Source of the DNA: Mytilus trossulus
Taxonomy: Eukaryota; Mollusca; Bivalvia; Mytilida; Mytilidae
DNA length: 64,000 nt
Reading direction: 5' to 3'
NCBI RefSeq assembly: GCF_036588685.1
Contig: NC_086383.1
Coordinates: forward strand, 56,991,448 to 57,055,447
The position numbers and the translations under genes are program-made. The notes under the pieces were generated by a model. It had not been told where the DNA came from and made no database searches. It saw nothing but the letters and a program-made list of their open reading frames with translations. Numbering within the stretch: position 1 is the first letter of the stretch; each line of letters starts with the position of its first letter. Positions 1 through 12,272 of the stretch are shown piece by piece.

Positions 1-225
1 ATAACTCTCAACAAGTGACCAAAATGACACAGAAGTTAAAAATATCGGTCACCGTACAGCCTTCAACAAGAGCAAAACGCATACCGCATAGTCAGCTATA
101 AAAGGACCCGAAAATGACAATGTATAACAATTCAAACGAAAAACCTAACGGCCTTTATATGAAAAAAAAATGAACGAAAAACAAATATGTAATACATAAA
201 TGAACGACAACCACTGAATTACAAC
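1..225 (-). repeat. Dispersed repeat copy (cut by window edge)
   Basis: About 225 bp match a second copy at 2463-2716 nearly base for base. Shared blocks include the GGTCACCGTAC(A/G)GCCTTCAACAA stretch and the ACGACAACCACTGAATT end. A related copy lies in opposite orientation near 57950-58225. It is non-coding. The strand is given relative to the 57950 copy and is arbitrary. Confidence 0.75.
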
Positions 226-601
226 CTACTGACTTGGGACAGGCACATAGATACATATTGTGGCGGGGTTAAACATGTTAGCGGGATCCCAACCCTCCCC
301 CTATAGTTGACATTTACATGGTAGATACATTTTTGATAAATATGATTTATATTTTTTTGGTCAATTCGAAACTATTTCTTGCACTTCTTGTCATGTTCTC
401 TTTCATTCTCCTTTACTTTGGCCGACGGATATAGTTTAAGTATAGCAGGGCAAAACATATATGCATGTTTACCTTTGCATCCTTTGGGAATCATAATTTC
501 TAAGTATTTTCCAGTTCGCACTAAAAGGTCACAATGGCTTCCCAACAGACTAATAGTCAGGAAAGAACCCCAATTTACATAACTTACTTTACTACCTACA
601 T
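226..601. other. No gene recognised
   Basis: AT-rich sequence with two short opposing open frames (about 85 and 67 codons) that overlap each other and resemble no known protein. I see no splice or promoter signal that would make either one a gene. Confidence 0.5.
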
Positions 602-750
602 AGACAATAATAGTGCATTGACTTGACATATCAACGATATAAGTATGAGGCTTAGAAACAGGTAAATGCGAGGCTGTGCCGAGCTATGGCCTCGTTTCGG
701 GCCGAATCCTTATATCGTTGATATATCAAGTCAATGCACTATTTTTGTCT
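602..750. repeat. Inverted repeat, 42-bp arms (MITE-like or long hairpin)
   Basis: The arms at 602-643 and 709-750 are reverse complements at about 40 of 42 positions and share the core CAATGCACTATT. A 65-bp GC-richer spacer separates them. A transcript of either strand would fold into a long hairpin. No target-site duplication is clear at the edges, so whether it is a whole element is uncertain. Confidence 0.8.
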
Positions 751-2462
751 TTATACTGCAATCTAAAAAAACATTTATAATTGTTGTTTAATGCGTTAAG
801 ATTATTTATTTGATTTCAACATTGGGAAAAATCCCCTTTAAAAAGGCCTCATATCATGCTTGCAGAGAAATATACAACACAATGAAATGTACATTTACCT
901 GTTGAAACCAACACTCGATGGTGAACAAAATCGTTTGAGTATAGACTAAAATATCAACCATAAGCATAAAACATAATGATTTATAGGTTGCAAACAAAAA
1001 AATATTAACAAATGAAATACGTTTTTCCAATAATTGCAAAAGAAACAAGGTTGAGTCGTTCCATGCACTGTTGTATGCATTGGAAACAAGAACAGGTTGA
1101 AGAGGTCGTATGAATAATTTAATATCATTTCGGCATCTTCTATTTAAATATTCATGAGAAAAACTGATATCGGGTCAGTGACTGTATATGACATGGAAGT
1201 ATACAGTCAACGCATTTCGACTGCTTAAATAGAACGAGTGCAGTATAAAAATACATATCTTGTGTTCATCATGGGTCATTCCCTATATATTATATTTACT
1301 AGATATTAAGTGCACAAGGATTTCGTGTAAATACTGATTGTCGCTATTCTTAATTTATTGTCAATCCTATGCTACTCCACTAAGAATCGCGTTTCTCAGT
1401 CTTGTGGATTGAGAACAAGATGATATCACGATACATATATTTTGCTTTGGGAAACAGTATTTATAGCCATGGATTGACTAAGCCTTTTTCGGTGCTGTAA
1501 TCTAAAGCCATGAATTTGCAAGCCTTTATATTGTACGTTGAAACAGCTAAAGTTTAATATATCAACTAATTATGATAATTAACTGCTCAATTAACTTATT
1601 TGTATATATGCTTTTAAGATTATTGCGTTAATTTGACAAAAGAAATATTTACATTTTTTTTTAATATTTTACAAGCTTAAATATTATACATTCATAAAAC
1701 GATTATGATATTGAATTGTATGGAAAAATTCTAAGAAAAAACATAACTTGTCGTGATCAACTTTCTATATTTGATATCAAATTAGAAAAATAGGGCATTG
1801 AAATTCAGCAACGAGACATGCTAATAAGTAAGGTTGTCGAGAGAAAGCTATATTTTCTTAATTTTGTTGCCTTTTTCTTTCGCATCCTGAGTTTTTTCTT
1901 TATTTTGTTTCCAATGTACTTAGCATTGCGAACATAATATGTATACGCGATCATGACGCTGTAAACATATATTTAACAAACAAACGGATCTTTTGAATCT
2001 CGTCGAAATAAAAACTTCCTCTTTAGCACAGAGGATTAGTATAGGGAAGTATTTATCTAAAGGAAACTGACGAACACGTAGGTGTTTTCTTCCATGTGAT
2101 TAGCTGCACTTTCGTAGAGGGTTTATGACCTTATAACTTTTCTACCTCACAATGTTTGATATTTTTGCCAATTTACTTCCCCACTTCCTTTTTCCCTTTC
2201 TTCTCCTGTAAATTGCATTTTCAACATAACTTCCATTTTTGTATCTTAGATTAAATTTGATTCAACTAACGTTTGCAATTGCTTCTGAAATTGAAAAAAA
2301 AGTGATATATCATAATATTAAATAATCATATGCAAAATGTCGGATATGAAGAAAAGAAAAACGTTGTTTATATTTTGTTTCTTTCTATTGTTTTTGGTGG
2401 CGGTAGGGATTATGGTTACTAGAGGGGTAAGTTGTACTGCGCAATAATTTTTATACCAATAA
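751..2462. other. Intergenic, no gene recognised
   Basis: AT-rich DNA with only short spurious frames. Around 2160-2295 a stretch resembles 30700-30850 (shared ACGTTTG...GCTTCT(G/C)AAATTGAAAA), so it holds a fragment of another dispersed repeat. Nothing else is supported. Confidence 0.5.
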
Positions 2463-2716
2463 AAAAGAAGATGTGGTATGATTGCCAATGAGACAACTAT
2501 CCACAAAAGACCAAAATGACACAAACATTAACAATTATAGGTCACCGTACGGCCTTCAACAATGAGCAAAGCCCATACCGCATATAGTCAGCTATAAAAA
2601 GCCCCGATAAGACAATGAAAAACAATTCATGCGAGAAAAATAACGGCCTTATTTATTTAAAAAAAATGAACGAAAAACAAATATGTAACACATAAACAAA
2701 CGACAACCACTGAATT
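2463..2716 (-). repeat. Dispersed repeat, second copy
   Basis: Begins AAGAAGATGTGGTATGATTG and CCAATGAGACAAC and ends with ACGACAACCACTGAATT. It matches 1-225 and, in the other orientation, 57950-58225. Its edge near GATGTGGT is shared by several copies in the window. It is non-coding and non-autonomous. Confidence 0.75.
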
Positions 2717-3949
2717 GCTCGGGCAATCCTCGCGTTTAAAATTTGAAAATTTAACTGTCTCTAGTGGATAAATATCGTATTACACTCGATGCAGTGGTAG
2801 AATCTATATGTATCCACTTTGATAAACTAGTCATTATGTTATAAAAACTGGAGAAATATCATAAAATCAGCTATATCATGAAATCGCTCATGAAATCCCT
2901 GGATGCAGTTGAAAATAACTGTCCAGATTAACATTTCTAAGCTGGAGGTTTGGCTAGTTGTAAAACCAGTTTCAAGCCACCATTTTAATATTTAAATGTC
3001 CTGTACCATCCAGATATATGGCATTTTTTATCAAATAGTCCGATTGTTTGTTGTTTTCCTTTTATGGCTGATATGTTTCCATTGGTTTTGGTTTTTGCCC
3101 CGAATATGATTCGCTTAATCGATTTATGACTATTGAAAAGTGGAATATATTGCTGTGGCCTTTTTTGTATTATACTTATTTTGAAAAACCTATGTCTGTT
3201 GGTAATATTTAATTTGCTTACATCTTGACAGAAATTTTAAGAAGCGGAATAAATGTTACTTGTAAATAATTAGATTTTAAAGTTTCGTAGAACATGAACA
3301 ACACATCTAAAAAAAAAAAAAAATCAAACAAACCCTCATCTGAGGAAGTTAAAAACCTTTATTTATTTATAAATAGACATTAAATCTTTTAAATAAAAAA
3401 AGCCGCGCAGCATGTTTTATTGACAGTAACTATTCCTGAAAACCAGGTACTGTTACATGAATTGGAAACAATTTAATCTACCTCCACTACCTCCACTATC
3501 TGCAAGAATGAAAATATCCCGTATTACTCTTCTGCACAACACAATACAAAAATATAGCCAAATCATTCCACCATATATCACACGCATTCAACGCATTCCC
3601 ATTTGGACAATTATAATCAACTGCATACACACAATCATAAAAAAAACATGACAGCTTGTCCCATGCACAATACGGGAATAGAACAATCAACTAGACTGGT
3701 TGTAAGATGTTGAGTGCAGTGAAGACTTTAAAACACGGCTCACTTATAAACTGCAACTCAAAAACTAGAAACCATCAGTTAAACATTATTTTTAATATGT
3801 GTATAAGTTTGTTTTTGTAATTACATTGCAAATATGTACCAGTTATTTTTGAAATGTACAATTATGGTGTACAATGTTATAACATTATACTAGAGTTATT
3901 GGTCGCTTTCTCTTTTTCAGATTGACAGATATATGCAGATTTGATGAAG
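2717..3949. other. Repeat fragments, no gene recognised
   Basis: Positions 2726-2830 resemble 4559-4660 (shared CTCGGCAA/CTCGGGCAA start and CAACTGTCTC). Positions 2941-3010 are a fragment of the repeat that reads TATAAAACCAGGTTCAA elsewhere (40218, 44675). Two opposing 64-codon frames at 3457-3690 are AT-rich; the minus one is cysteine-rich but matches nothing I know. Confidence 0.5.
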
Positions 3950-4092
3950 ATAGGAATATGCCAAGAGACAACAACCAGAACAAAGAGCAAACAACAGCCG
4001 AATGCCACCAATTGGTCTTCAAAGCAGCGAGAAAATCAAGCTCTTAGAAGTGGTCCTAAGCTGGTCCTTCGATGAAATTTTGTACTACTTAA
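3950..4092 (-). repeat. Dispersed repeat fragment
   Basis: The stretch with AACAACAGCCGAATGCCACC and TTGGTCTTCAAAGCAGC is the reverse complement of the repeat at about 38600-38770. Both copies are non-coding. Confidence 0.6.
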
Positions 4093-4727
4093 GTGAAAAG
4101 ACGAAAAATTTAAATCAATTATAATACGTTTCATGGTCATCATCATGAATAAATTGACCTAAACGATATGTCTGTGTTTCAATTTACTAAGGACATGTTT
4201 ATTAAGTTTAAGATCTTCAAAATATGGGATAGCCGCTTGGTATGCTATTTTCTCTATTTTTTTGTGCTATTTTCACATTTCCTGATCGGTGTGAAGAATA
4301 TATCTCCTCACTTGTGAACATGATTGGTCGAAATCTACTTGTGACATTACATTTATTTGGTTTTTTTCTGAATTTTCCTATTGTGACGTCATAAAAAAAA
4401 GGCGACCATGCCTGATAACGTCACATAAAAAAGTACACAACTTTCTTCAAATCTTTGAAAAGGAAGGACAAACTTTATAAGAGAAACAGATTCCACAACT
4501 ATAACTCGTGTATTAGGAAATTTCTCCACTCTCAACATTTAGATTTTGATCATTTAAAATGCTCGGCAAGCCTCGAACTTAAAATATTAAAATTCAACTG
4601 TCTCGAGTGGAGAGATATCGTTACAAACTTGTTGCAGTTGTGGACTCTATATTTATCGATTGTCTCCTACTAGTTGTGATATTTTGATGGAATGTGGATT
4701 CGCATGACGTGTGATAAATATAATATA
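4093..4727. other. Intergenic, repeat fragment only
   Basis: Positions 4559-4660 match 2726-2830. The 72-codon frame at 4455-4673 crosses this shared repeat and is not considered a gene. Nothing else recognised. Confidence 0.45.
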
Positions 4728-5224
4728 GGAGACGCATACCCTATCGACACAAACGGTCTCAACATATAAACTAGCAGACGCATACCATATCGACACAATC
4801 GGTCTCAACATATAATCTAGTAGACGCCTACCCTATCGACACAATCGGTCTCAACATATAAACTAGGAGACGCATACCCTATCGACACAATCGGTCTCAA
4901 CATATAATCTAGGAGACGCATTACCTATCGACACAAACGGTCTCAACATATAAACTAGGAGACGCACACGCTATTGACACAATCGGTCTCAACATATAAA
5001 CTTGGAGACGCATATCCTATCGACACAAACGGTCTCAACATATTAACAAGGAGACGCATCCATATCGGCACAATCGGTCTCAACATACATATAAACAAGA
5101 AGCCGCATACCCTATTGAAACAATCGGTCTCAGCATATTAACTAGAAGACGCATTTCCTATAGACACAGTCGGTTTCAATATATAAACTAGGAGACGCAT
5201 GCCCTATCGACACAATCGGTCTCA
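4728..5224. repeat. 46-bp minisatellite, about 11 copies
   Basis: The unit starts GGAGACGCATACCCTATCG and ends CTCAACATATAAACTA; unit starts at 4865 and 4911 give a 46-bp period. Copies differ by scattered substitutions, so it is older or less homogenised than the 66-bp array. It ends where a dispersed repeat (5236-5575) begins. Confidence 0.9.
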
Positions 5225-5235
5225 CCACTTTGGAG

Positions 5236-5575
5236 TTCTGAGTGTTGATGTCACTGCCGGTGGACGTTTTACCCCGAGGGTATCACCAGCCCAGTAGTCA
5301 GCACTTTGATGTTGACATGAATATCAAGTGCATGGTTATATTTATAAATTTCCTGTTTACAATACTTTGAATTTCCGAAAAACTAAACATTTTCTTATTG
5401 CAGGAATAGATTACCTAGCCGTATTTGACACTATTTTTTGGAATTTAGGGTCTTCAATGCTCTTCCACTTTGTACTTGTTTGGATTTACAACTATTTTGA
5501 TATGAGCGTCACATATGATGAGTCTTATGTAGACGAAACGAGCGTCAGGCGTACTAAATTATAATTCTGAATGTA
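5236..5575 (+). repeat. Dispersed repeat with degenerate hammerhead-like core
   Basis: Carries GGTGGACGTTTTACCCCGAG near the left end and a GTACTAAATTATAAT end, shared with copies at 39418-39640, 43555-43637 and 43638-43995. The core at about 5512-5553 has TGATGAGTC...GACGAAACG but lacks the C before UGAUGA, so it is probably a dead version. The 78-codon frame through it is not a gene. Confidence 0.8.
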
Positions 5576-5889
5576 CAGTTCAGTTTAAATATGTAGCGTA
5601 ATTAAGAAGTTATGAATAGAATAGGAAAAGACTACTACTGTAATATTGAAGTAAAAGTATAAGAAAAGAGATCAAAGGCATATTCAAACTCATAACCCGA
5701 AAAAACATGTCGAGAAAAGAAAAGCAATCAAAGGCCAACTAACAGTATACCAAACATAACATAACACTAGAGGCTCCCAGTGGGCTCTCAAGAGCCTGTG
5801 TCGCTAACCTGTATTTACTGATGCTTTGAAAATCATGTGAAATTAGGTCAAAACATAATTAATAGTTTTAAATATTATACGATAATATA
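5576..5889. other. No gene recognised
   Basis: About 300 bp of AT-rich sequence. A short stretch near 5690-5760 (AAAGGCATATTCAAACTCAT and following) looks like the edge of a dispersed repeat. No coding or RNA signal seen. Confidence 0.4.
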
Positions 5890-6785
5890 ATGGTATCTAA
5901 GATAATAACCAAAAACTGCAAAATATCCTTAAAAGAACCAATTCAGGGACAGCAACCCCAAAACGGGTTGTCAGATTTGTCTGAAAATTTGTCGACAGAT
6001 ATATCTTAATCTGATTAACATTTTTACTCCCTAGCAGATTTGCTCTAAATGCCTTATTTTCACAGATATAAGCCAAACACTGCATTTTACCCCTATGTTC
6101 TCTTTTAAGTCATGTCGGCCTTCTTTGTTTACAGGCGGGGTCATCCGACACAATGTTTAAACTAGATACCCTAGTGAATGTATGTGGCCCAGTTGGGTGA
6201 ATTTGGTCCAGTAGTTTCAGAGGAGAAGATTTTTGTAAAATAAACAAAGTTTACGAAAAAAAAAAATAGAATGAAATGACTATAAAGAGCAATAACTCCT
6301 TAAGGGGTCGACTGACAATTTTGAAAATGTCGACTTATTTGTAGATCGTAATTTCCTGAACATTATAGTTTTTTTTACAGTTTATCTCTATCTATAATAA
6401 TAATCAAGATATTAACCAAAAACGACAGAATTTCCTTAAAATTATGATTTCATGGTCAGCAACCTAGCAACCGGTTGTCCGATTCATCTGAAAATTTCAG
6501 GGCAGATAGATCTTGATCTGATAAATAACTTTATCCAGTCAAATTTGCTCTAAATGCCCCCATTTTAAACGATATAAGCCAGATCTACATTTTACCCCTG
6601 TGATCAATTTTTAGCCATGGAGGCCATTTTGGATGGTTGGCCGGTTCATCGGACACAATTAATGAACTAGATACCCCAGTGATGATTGTGGCTAAGTTTG
6701 GTGAAACTCGGCCTTATAGTTTCAGAGGAGAATTTTTTTGTAAAAGTTGCCGACGACGGACGACGAACGCCAAGAGATGAGAAAA
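5890..6785 (+). repeat. Two direct copies of a dispersed repeat
   Basis: Segments at about 5905-6240 and 6420-6770 share CAGATTTGCTCTAAATGCC/CAAATTTGCTCTAAATGCC, ATATAAGCCA, CATTTTACCCCTATG/GTG and TTTCAGAGGAGAA. The second ends in a GC-richer GCCGACGACGGACGACGAAC tail that I associate with bivalve dispersed elements. Non-coding. Confidence 0.7.
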
Positions 6786-6955
6786 GCAATTTGGTTCTAT
6801 TAGACCAGGTGAGCTAAAAACTAAAGACTTAGCAACACGAAGCCCACCAAACACTACTGGTGATATAAGGTGTTCCAGAAGGGTGAGCAGATCTGTTTTC
6901 ACATGTGGCACAAGTCGTGTTACTCCTGTTAGACCATCATGGTACAAATTAACGA
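6786..6955 (-). repeat. Fragment of the dispersed repeat that founded the satellite
   Basis: Read on the minus strand it has a CACATGTG, GAGCAGATC, GTGTTGCT layout shared with 30175-30425, 38985-39200, 45344-45518 and 57295-57500. This family supplied the 66-bp satellite unit. The 77-codon frame across it is not a gene. Confidence 0.55.
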
Positions 6956-6974
6956 AATAGTATAAATCGACAGC

Positions 6975-7469
6975 CAGGGATTATATTTCAAATGTTAGTA
7001 TTGTTCAACAGCTTGTCATGAAATAATTATTTCCGTCGCAATATTTTTGTCTTGCCTACCGACACCATACTACAAACAATATAGTCATATTTCTAATGTC
7101 AAATATCAATAAAATGAAAAACGACAAAGATCAATTCAAAAAATATTGTTGTATCGTACTTTTAATTCAAAATTAGTATCTTTCCTGACTATCAAAGTAG
7201 TCTCCTTGATTAAAAATTGGTAAATTGTTCAACGCTTCGGTGAGTTTCAATTAAACCAATGCTTTAACTATATCAAGGCATTGAGACACTAGTTTTAATG
7301 TTCTATCATCATGGCTTATGAAGTAATTTTCTCTTATTGTGAATTGAAGATCTGGAAGAGCTGTTAATTTCACCCTGTCTTTTTGGAGATAAAGAACACA
7401 CAAAACTAATATTACATGACAGTAAACAATAGACGGAACATATATCAAGTTGAACATTATATGTAGCAT
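6975..7469 (-). pseudogene. Truncated Mab-21/cGAS-like copy (C-terminal fragment plus 3' flank)
   Basis: The minus frame at 7251-7469 encodes 72 residues matching the C-terminus of the larger copy at 7847-9692. Shared motifs are IPS(I/V)VYCHV, LTAL..LQ(F/L)TIR and the end QCL(D/E)IVKAL. Only this last part of the protein is present, so it is a gene remnant. The 3' flank (6975-7250) also matches the flank of the larger copy (7585-7860), offset by about 600 bp, so the pair arose by local tandem duplication. A fragment of the satellite-founding repeat (about 7485-7550) sits at the junction. Confidence 0.75.
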
Positions 7470-7846
7470 TGTCAGTTATGTTGGTTGGTTACCCGATCCT
7501 GCTCCTCAGAAGACACCTGTCGTGTTGCTCACACAAGTTAAATCACGGTATAAAATAGAGATATATCATAATATTTCTTATATACTAGTATAAGATTTGT
7601 TCAACGGATTGTCATGAAATTGTTATTTCAGTCTTGATAGTTTTTTCTGGCCTTATGACACCATACCACAAAATATATACAGCCATTTTTGTTAAAGAAA
7701 ATCAAAATAAAGGGGGAAAATAAAATAAAAAAATAACTCAAAAGATATAATTGTGTTATACTTTTAATTCAGAATCAGTATCTTTCGTGACTATTTACGT
7801 TATCTCATTGATTCAATATTGGTATTTGAATGTTTCGGACTATTCC

Positions 7847-9692
7847 ACCTATATCAATGCCTTTACTATTTCGAGGCATTGATATACTATTTTAAGCAGA
7901 TATCACATCCTCGCGTATGCAGTATCTTTTTCTTATTGTGAGCTGAAGTTCACGAAGAGCCGTTAATTTCCCCCTGTCATCTCGAAGAGGATGAAAACAT
8001 AAAAATAATAATACATGACAGTAAACAACGGATGGAATACGAATCATGTTCAAAAATCTAGATAGCCTTGTAAGTTCTGTCGGAACTAAAATAAACGGAT
8101 GGTAGAAAACAACATCTTGAATTAATAGATTTTTACACGTATCTATCAAACCCACCCGCCGTTGCATTTTGTCGAAAACTGTGTGCTCCTTCAAGCTGAA
8201 ATGACTGCCTATTGAATAGCACGGTATTTTATCTGGAGTACACTCAGATAGGCAGTAGTTTATTATATAAATGCATTCTTTGAAACGTTTACATTGATAC
8301 AAATAGGACGCAAACAATAACCATGAACCCAATACATTGGAAGATAATGCAATCTTGACGGTTCCTAATACAAAATGGTTCTGTTTGTAGAACGATTTGT
8401 TATTTCTTATGAATTTAATATGTGATTGTATGCATCGATTGGAAATCGTAGATATCGCATATTTTCGAAATGTTTTGTCTGGAAAATTAATACAACATGT
8501 TAAAGCACGCTTCATTGGATTAAAATCCAATAGATTGAAAAAAGAAGAGGTAGCATTATGAAAATGACTTCCAAAATAACTGATGCATGGCAATGCGGAA
8601 GCTGTCAGTTTGATCTCGTGCGCATTTCTAGAATCTAGTCTATACTCTTGAAAGGTCGACGTATTAAAAATGGCATTCCATGGTGAGATATAGATACGCC
8701 GCATTGTATTCAGTAATGTTACTTGTTGGTCATCAGCGAATCTATCCTCAAACAGGTTGTAGTCTGGGATAAAATAATGAAGACATGTTTTGTTTTCTAT
8801 ACAGTAAGTTAATCTTCTGAGGCACTTCAGAAAACAAAAAATAATTGATTCGGGTTTCCATTCTGAAGGACATGACTCTTCACTTAACCAAAACATTATT
8901 GTTTTCAGAAAATATGAACAAATGAGATCGCCATGTTTCGGTTTGATTATGTCCGTCAAAATGATTTTTAATAACGCATAACATAATAATTGAGTGTGTG
9001 AAAAAGAATAAATCAGTTGTTTTTCTGCAATAGAAAATGAAATTCGCCATTCTAGGTTTTCGTTAGGTGAATGTTTATTTCCAATAGGAACAAGTAGAAC
9101 ACCATTTTGGACTATTGACATAACCAGTTTGTTATCTGGCCACGTAGATCTTGGTCTGTAAATCCAAGGTTGAGCTGATGTTATCCATTCTTTACATCTG
9201 AAACTGTATGCGACTTCACAAGTACCATCTGGATCAGATAAGCAAGGACCATGTATAATCATGCCAGTTGTAAACAAGTGTTCCCTGAAACGTTTGCTTG
9301 AGAAAAAAGTTTCTTCTCCTAATGTACATAGCGTGCTACTGAAAATATCTAAGAAACATTTTCTATCTTTCATCTCGGTAGACAACTTTAATTTCGTAAA
9401 TCCAGGTTTTGTGTCATTTGTTTCCATTGGATGGATTATATGTCACATTATTGATATTCTCATATACAGGAACACCACAATACACCATCATCGTATCGAT
9501 ATCACTGCCTCTTGTATCTAAACCTTCTGCTTTACTTCCACTGCTTATGAAGGAGACCACACCATTACCATTTTGAACATAGTACATTACCGTAAACATA
9601 CTTCGTCTTGTTTTCCCAACATCTTCTGAACCAACAATGTTACATAAGTAATGGTAAAATTCAAGTGAAAGTTCTTTCTCTGTATGATTCAT
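7847..9692 (-). pseudogene. Mab-21/cGAS-like nucleotidyltransferase-fold protein, frameshifted copy
   Basis: Two overlapping minus frames (9692-9414, 92 codons; 9427-7892, 511 codons) form one Mab-21-type protein of about 600 residues. The first frame has the nucleotidyltransferase motif: Gly52-Ser53 then Asp64-Ile-Asp66. The second has the Mab-21 C-terminal region, with EWRISFS and CYALLK..L.D.IKPKHGDL. Family members are cGAS-like receptors or relatives that sense nucleic acid and make cyclic dinucleotides; that role is inferred here. Compared with the copy at 31728-33509, this one lacks a net 14 nt in the core (34 nt versus 48 nt around 9415-9445), which breaks the frame. A one-base gain near 7890 cuts off the family's QCLEIVKAL tail, found in another frame down to 7847. 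No intron is visible in the body. A TTTTAG acceptor-like site lies just upstream of the ATG. An assembly error is the main alternative to a real pseudogene. Confidence 0.75.
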
Positions 9693-10886
9693 TATTACAA
9701 AAAGTCTAAAATGAAAGAAATGAATAATCCAGCTATTGATTAAGTTTGATATGGTACTTGACCTTTGAACGTTTAAGAATTTATTGATATCAGTTTAATT
9801 ATAGTATTCAAAACTCAATATAAATTTATAAAATGTATTTTATAAAATAATCTCTTTTTGATATTCTCGTCTGAAAATTTACATGCAGACGCACCATCAA
9901 TCCCCCTTAGAAAATATAAAGTCTGACACATATTGCTAGCGGTCCATTTCTTATCTTGTTTCTTTTCGTAAAGATTTAGATGTTTGAATGAATACTAGAA
10001 AATATTGCTCTCTTTATAAATTCATAATAAATACATGTACCAGGCTTAAAATGTTGAACGCTAGTCGCGCGTTCCGTTTAAAAAGACTCGAATAAAATAA
10101 GAAAACATAGATAATAGACGCCTTTTGTGTTATCCAAAGATGGTTGTCTAAGGTTTGCATAGAAGGACCTAGAATTTAATGCAACATAAATACTGAGGTC
10201 GGTGAGTGTTTGGAATCTATATGATAAACTGGAAATAATCGTCATTAGGTCCGCGCGAGAGATCAAACCTTATAAGAGTTTTTAATAGTTCCCAATCGGT
10301 ATAAGTAACGTTCCTGTTGTTCGCATTTCTGCTTTTGTGTGGACTATTGTTTGTCATTTCGTTAGTTTTATTTTTTTTGCCGTGGCATTGTTCATTTGTG
10401 GACCTGTGGTTTTGTATATGAACAATATGCATGCTTGGCCATCTGATAGGATACAGAAAAAAAACGAATTAAGCATTCTATAAGAAGACTGTCAAGACCC
10501 TAAGGGTTCTTTCTGAACGATGATTTGAAGAACCACAAACAAAACCTGTTCAAAATTTGAGAAACATAGAAATGAAAAAAAAACTTACCTCTCTTTAACG
10601 TTTGTATAATAAAGTACCGATTGCTGGTGCCAACTGTGTTCTAGTGCACAGTTAAATTATATAACATATGAATGACTTTGACCTTTTAACATGGTTACAA
10701 ACTACTACTACTACGAGCGTCAATCTTTATTACATTCATTGCTTGTTTCTATTTTATAAAGATAGTCGATCTGAAACCACTTGAAGATACTTGAAACTGT
10801 TCTTCCATATCAACTTAATTGAGTATCAACTGGGAAGAAAAGTTCTCAAAAATTCATTACGATTCAATAGATTTGGATTATGTATT
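9693..10886. other. Intergenic, one repeat fragment
   Basis: Upstream of the Mab-21-like copy. Positions about 10283-10440 (GCCGTGGCATTGTTCATTTG and flanks) are a fragment resembling the 3' part of the satellite-founding repeat. No other gene or RNA signal was recognised; the short minus frames here are spurious. Confidence 0.45.
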
Positions 10887-12094
10887 TTAAGGGGTCATCC
10901 ATAATTGTCAACCTTTTTCCAAAGTGTAAAAAACGTACACTTGGGGGGAGGGGGTTAAAAAATCAACATTTTTACCGTTCGCTTTTTTTTTATATATATT
11001 TCCGAAATTTATTTCGTTTCCGTAGGGAAAGTCGATGTATAAAATCGAAAATTGTCTTGGGTGTGTTTCTCTTCTTATTTCATCTTTATTATTTTCACTT
11101 GTTGATATTTATTTCGATATCATAATTCTCCTCAATCAGGACTGAACGATTAAAAGATCAAATCATATGAAAACTTAATCTTTCAAAAATTTAAACTTGT
11201 AAAAAAAATTAAACAAAAAGTTTGCATGCATTTCTCAGTACCCCTGATTGTCAATTTCACCTGCTTTATTATAGATCGTTATCGTTTCACTCTGTTTAAT
11301 AAACAAAATCGATGGAAACACTAAATTCTTTGAACGTTTTGATTTTGACAAGACGCCATTTTATGAAAAGATTTTAAACTTGTCCTTCGATTAATTTCCT
11401 TGTAATGCATTCCAAAATAGTAAACCAGTAAACCGGAAGTAAACTTATTTTTCTTAGTATAAGCCTCCTTTATTTAGGAGTACCTCCATATACAGTTTAA
11501 CCTTAATATCCAATATAAGTACACAGTACAGTATATATACATAAACCATAATAGTACCATGAAAAGGACCTTTTAAATAGAAATACAGGCGGGAAATTTG
11601 AAAATCAAAATGTTTTAAAACATTCCATTTTTATTGATTGCTGTCTTGTGCTCTGATTCCATCAACAACTTTATCAATGCAATACATTATAACCATGCAT
11701 TTCCCTTTCTTTGATTTTTAGCATAATTTATGTGCACTTTTGTTAATGTTTCGCATGCTCTAGGTGCCCTTTTTCATTGGAGTTACCTTTCCCACTGTGT
11801 GGTAGGGGAAACACTAATTCTTTGTACTCTTTATTCTGACAAAACACAAACATCACAGATAGATGTCATCAAATAAAACAGTCAGATATGTTTTAGTTTA
11901 TTTTCAATGCCAATTTCTATATTAAACTAAAATATGATAAACAGGATCTGGTTTTTATTGAGAATGATTGATTCTTTTCTCTTGAAATCTGAATATGGTC
12001 GATGTACACTTTTTGAGGGAGGGTGGGGGTCTGAAAAAGTGTATGTTTTGTATTTGGAAATAAGCTAAGTTGATAATTATAGATGAACCCTTAA
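10887..12094. mobile_element. TTAA-flanked DNA element with terminal inverted repeats, about 1.2 kb
   Basis: The left end after TTAA (10887-10890) reads GGGGTCATCCATAATTGTCA. The right end, reverse complemented from TTAA (12091-12094), reads GGGTTCATCTATAATTATCA. Similarity continues inward through a TACACTT motif and a G-rich run. TTAA on both sides is the target site used by piggyBac-type transposases. The interior has no transposase frame, so it is non-autonomous or a relic. Assignment to piggyBac rests on the TTAA alone. Confidence 0.65.
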
Positions 12095-12272
12095 TAAAAT
12101 AAGAATACACTTAACATTGCATTAGATTTGAAAACACAATATTTTTCATTTGTTCTTTGGAAAATATGTTTGTCTTTATCAAAACATTTTGTTTTTGGGG
12201 ATTTTTTTTGTAAATTACTGATACATTCTGGAACTTGTGTACACTTGCGCCAAACTAGAACATATCTTACAA

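Noticed and set aside
3496-3690. Cysteine-rich 64-codon minus frame, considered as a small secreted peptide.
   Set aside because: No signal peptide at the start, cysteine spacing matches no mussel antimicrobial peptide I know, and an opposing frame is equally open.
5328-5564. 78-codon frame ending in YVDETSVRRTKL.
   Set aside because: It runs through the hammerhead-like dispersed repeat; other copies do not keep the frame.
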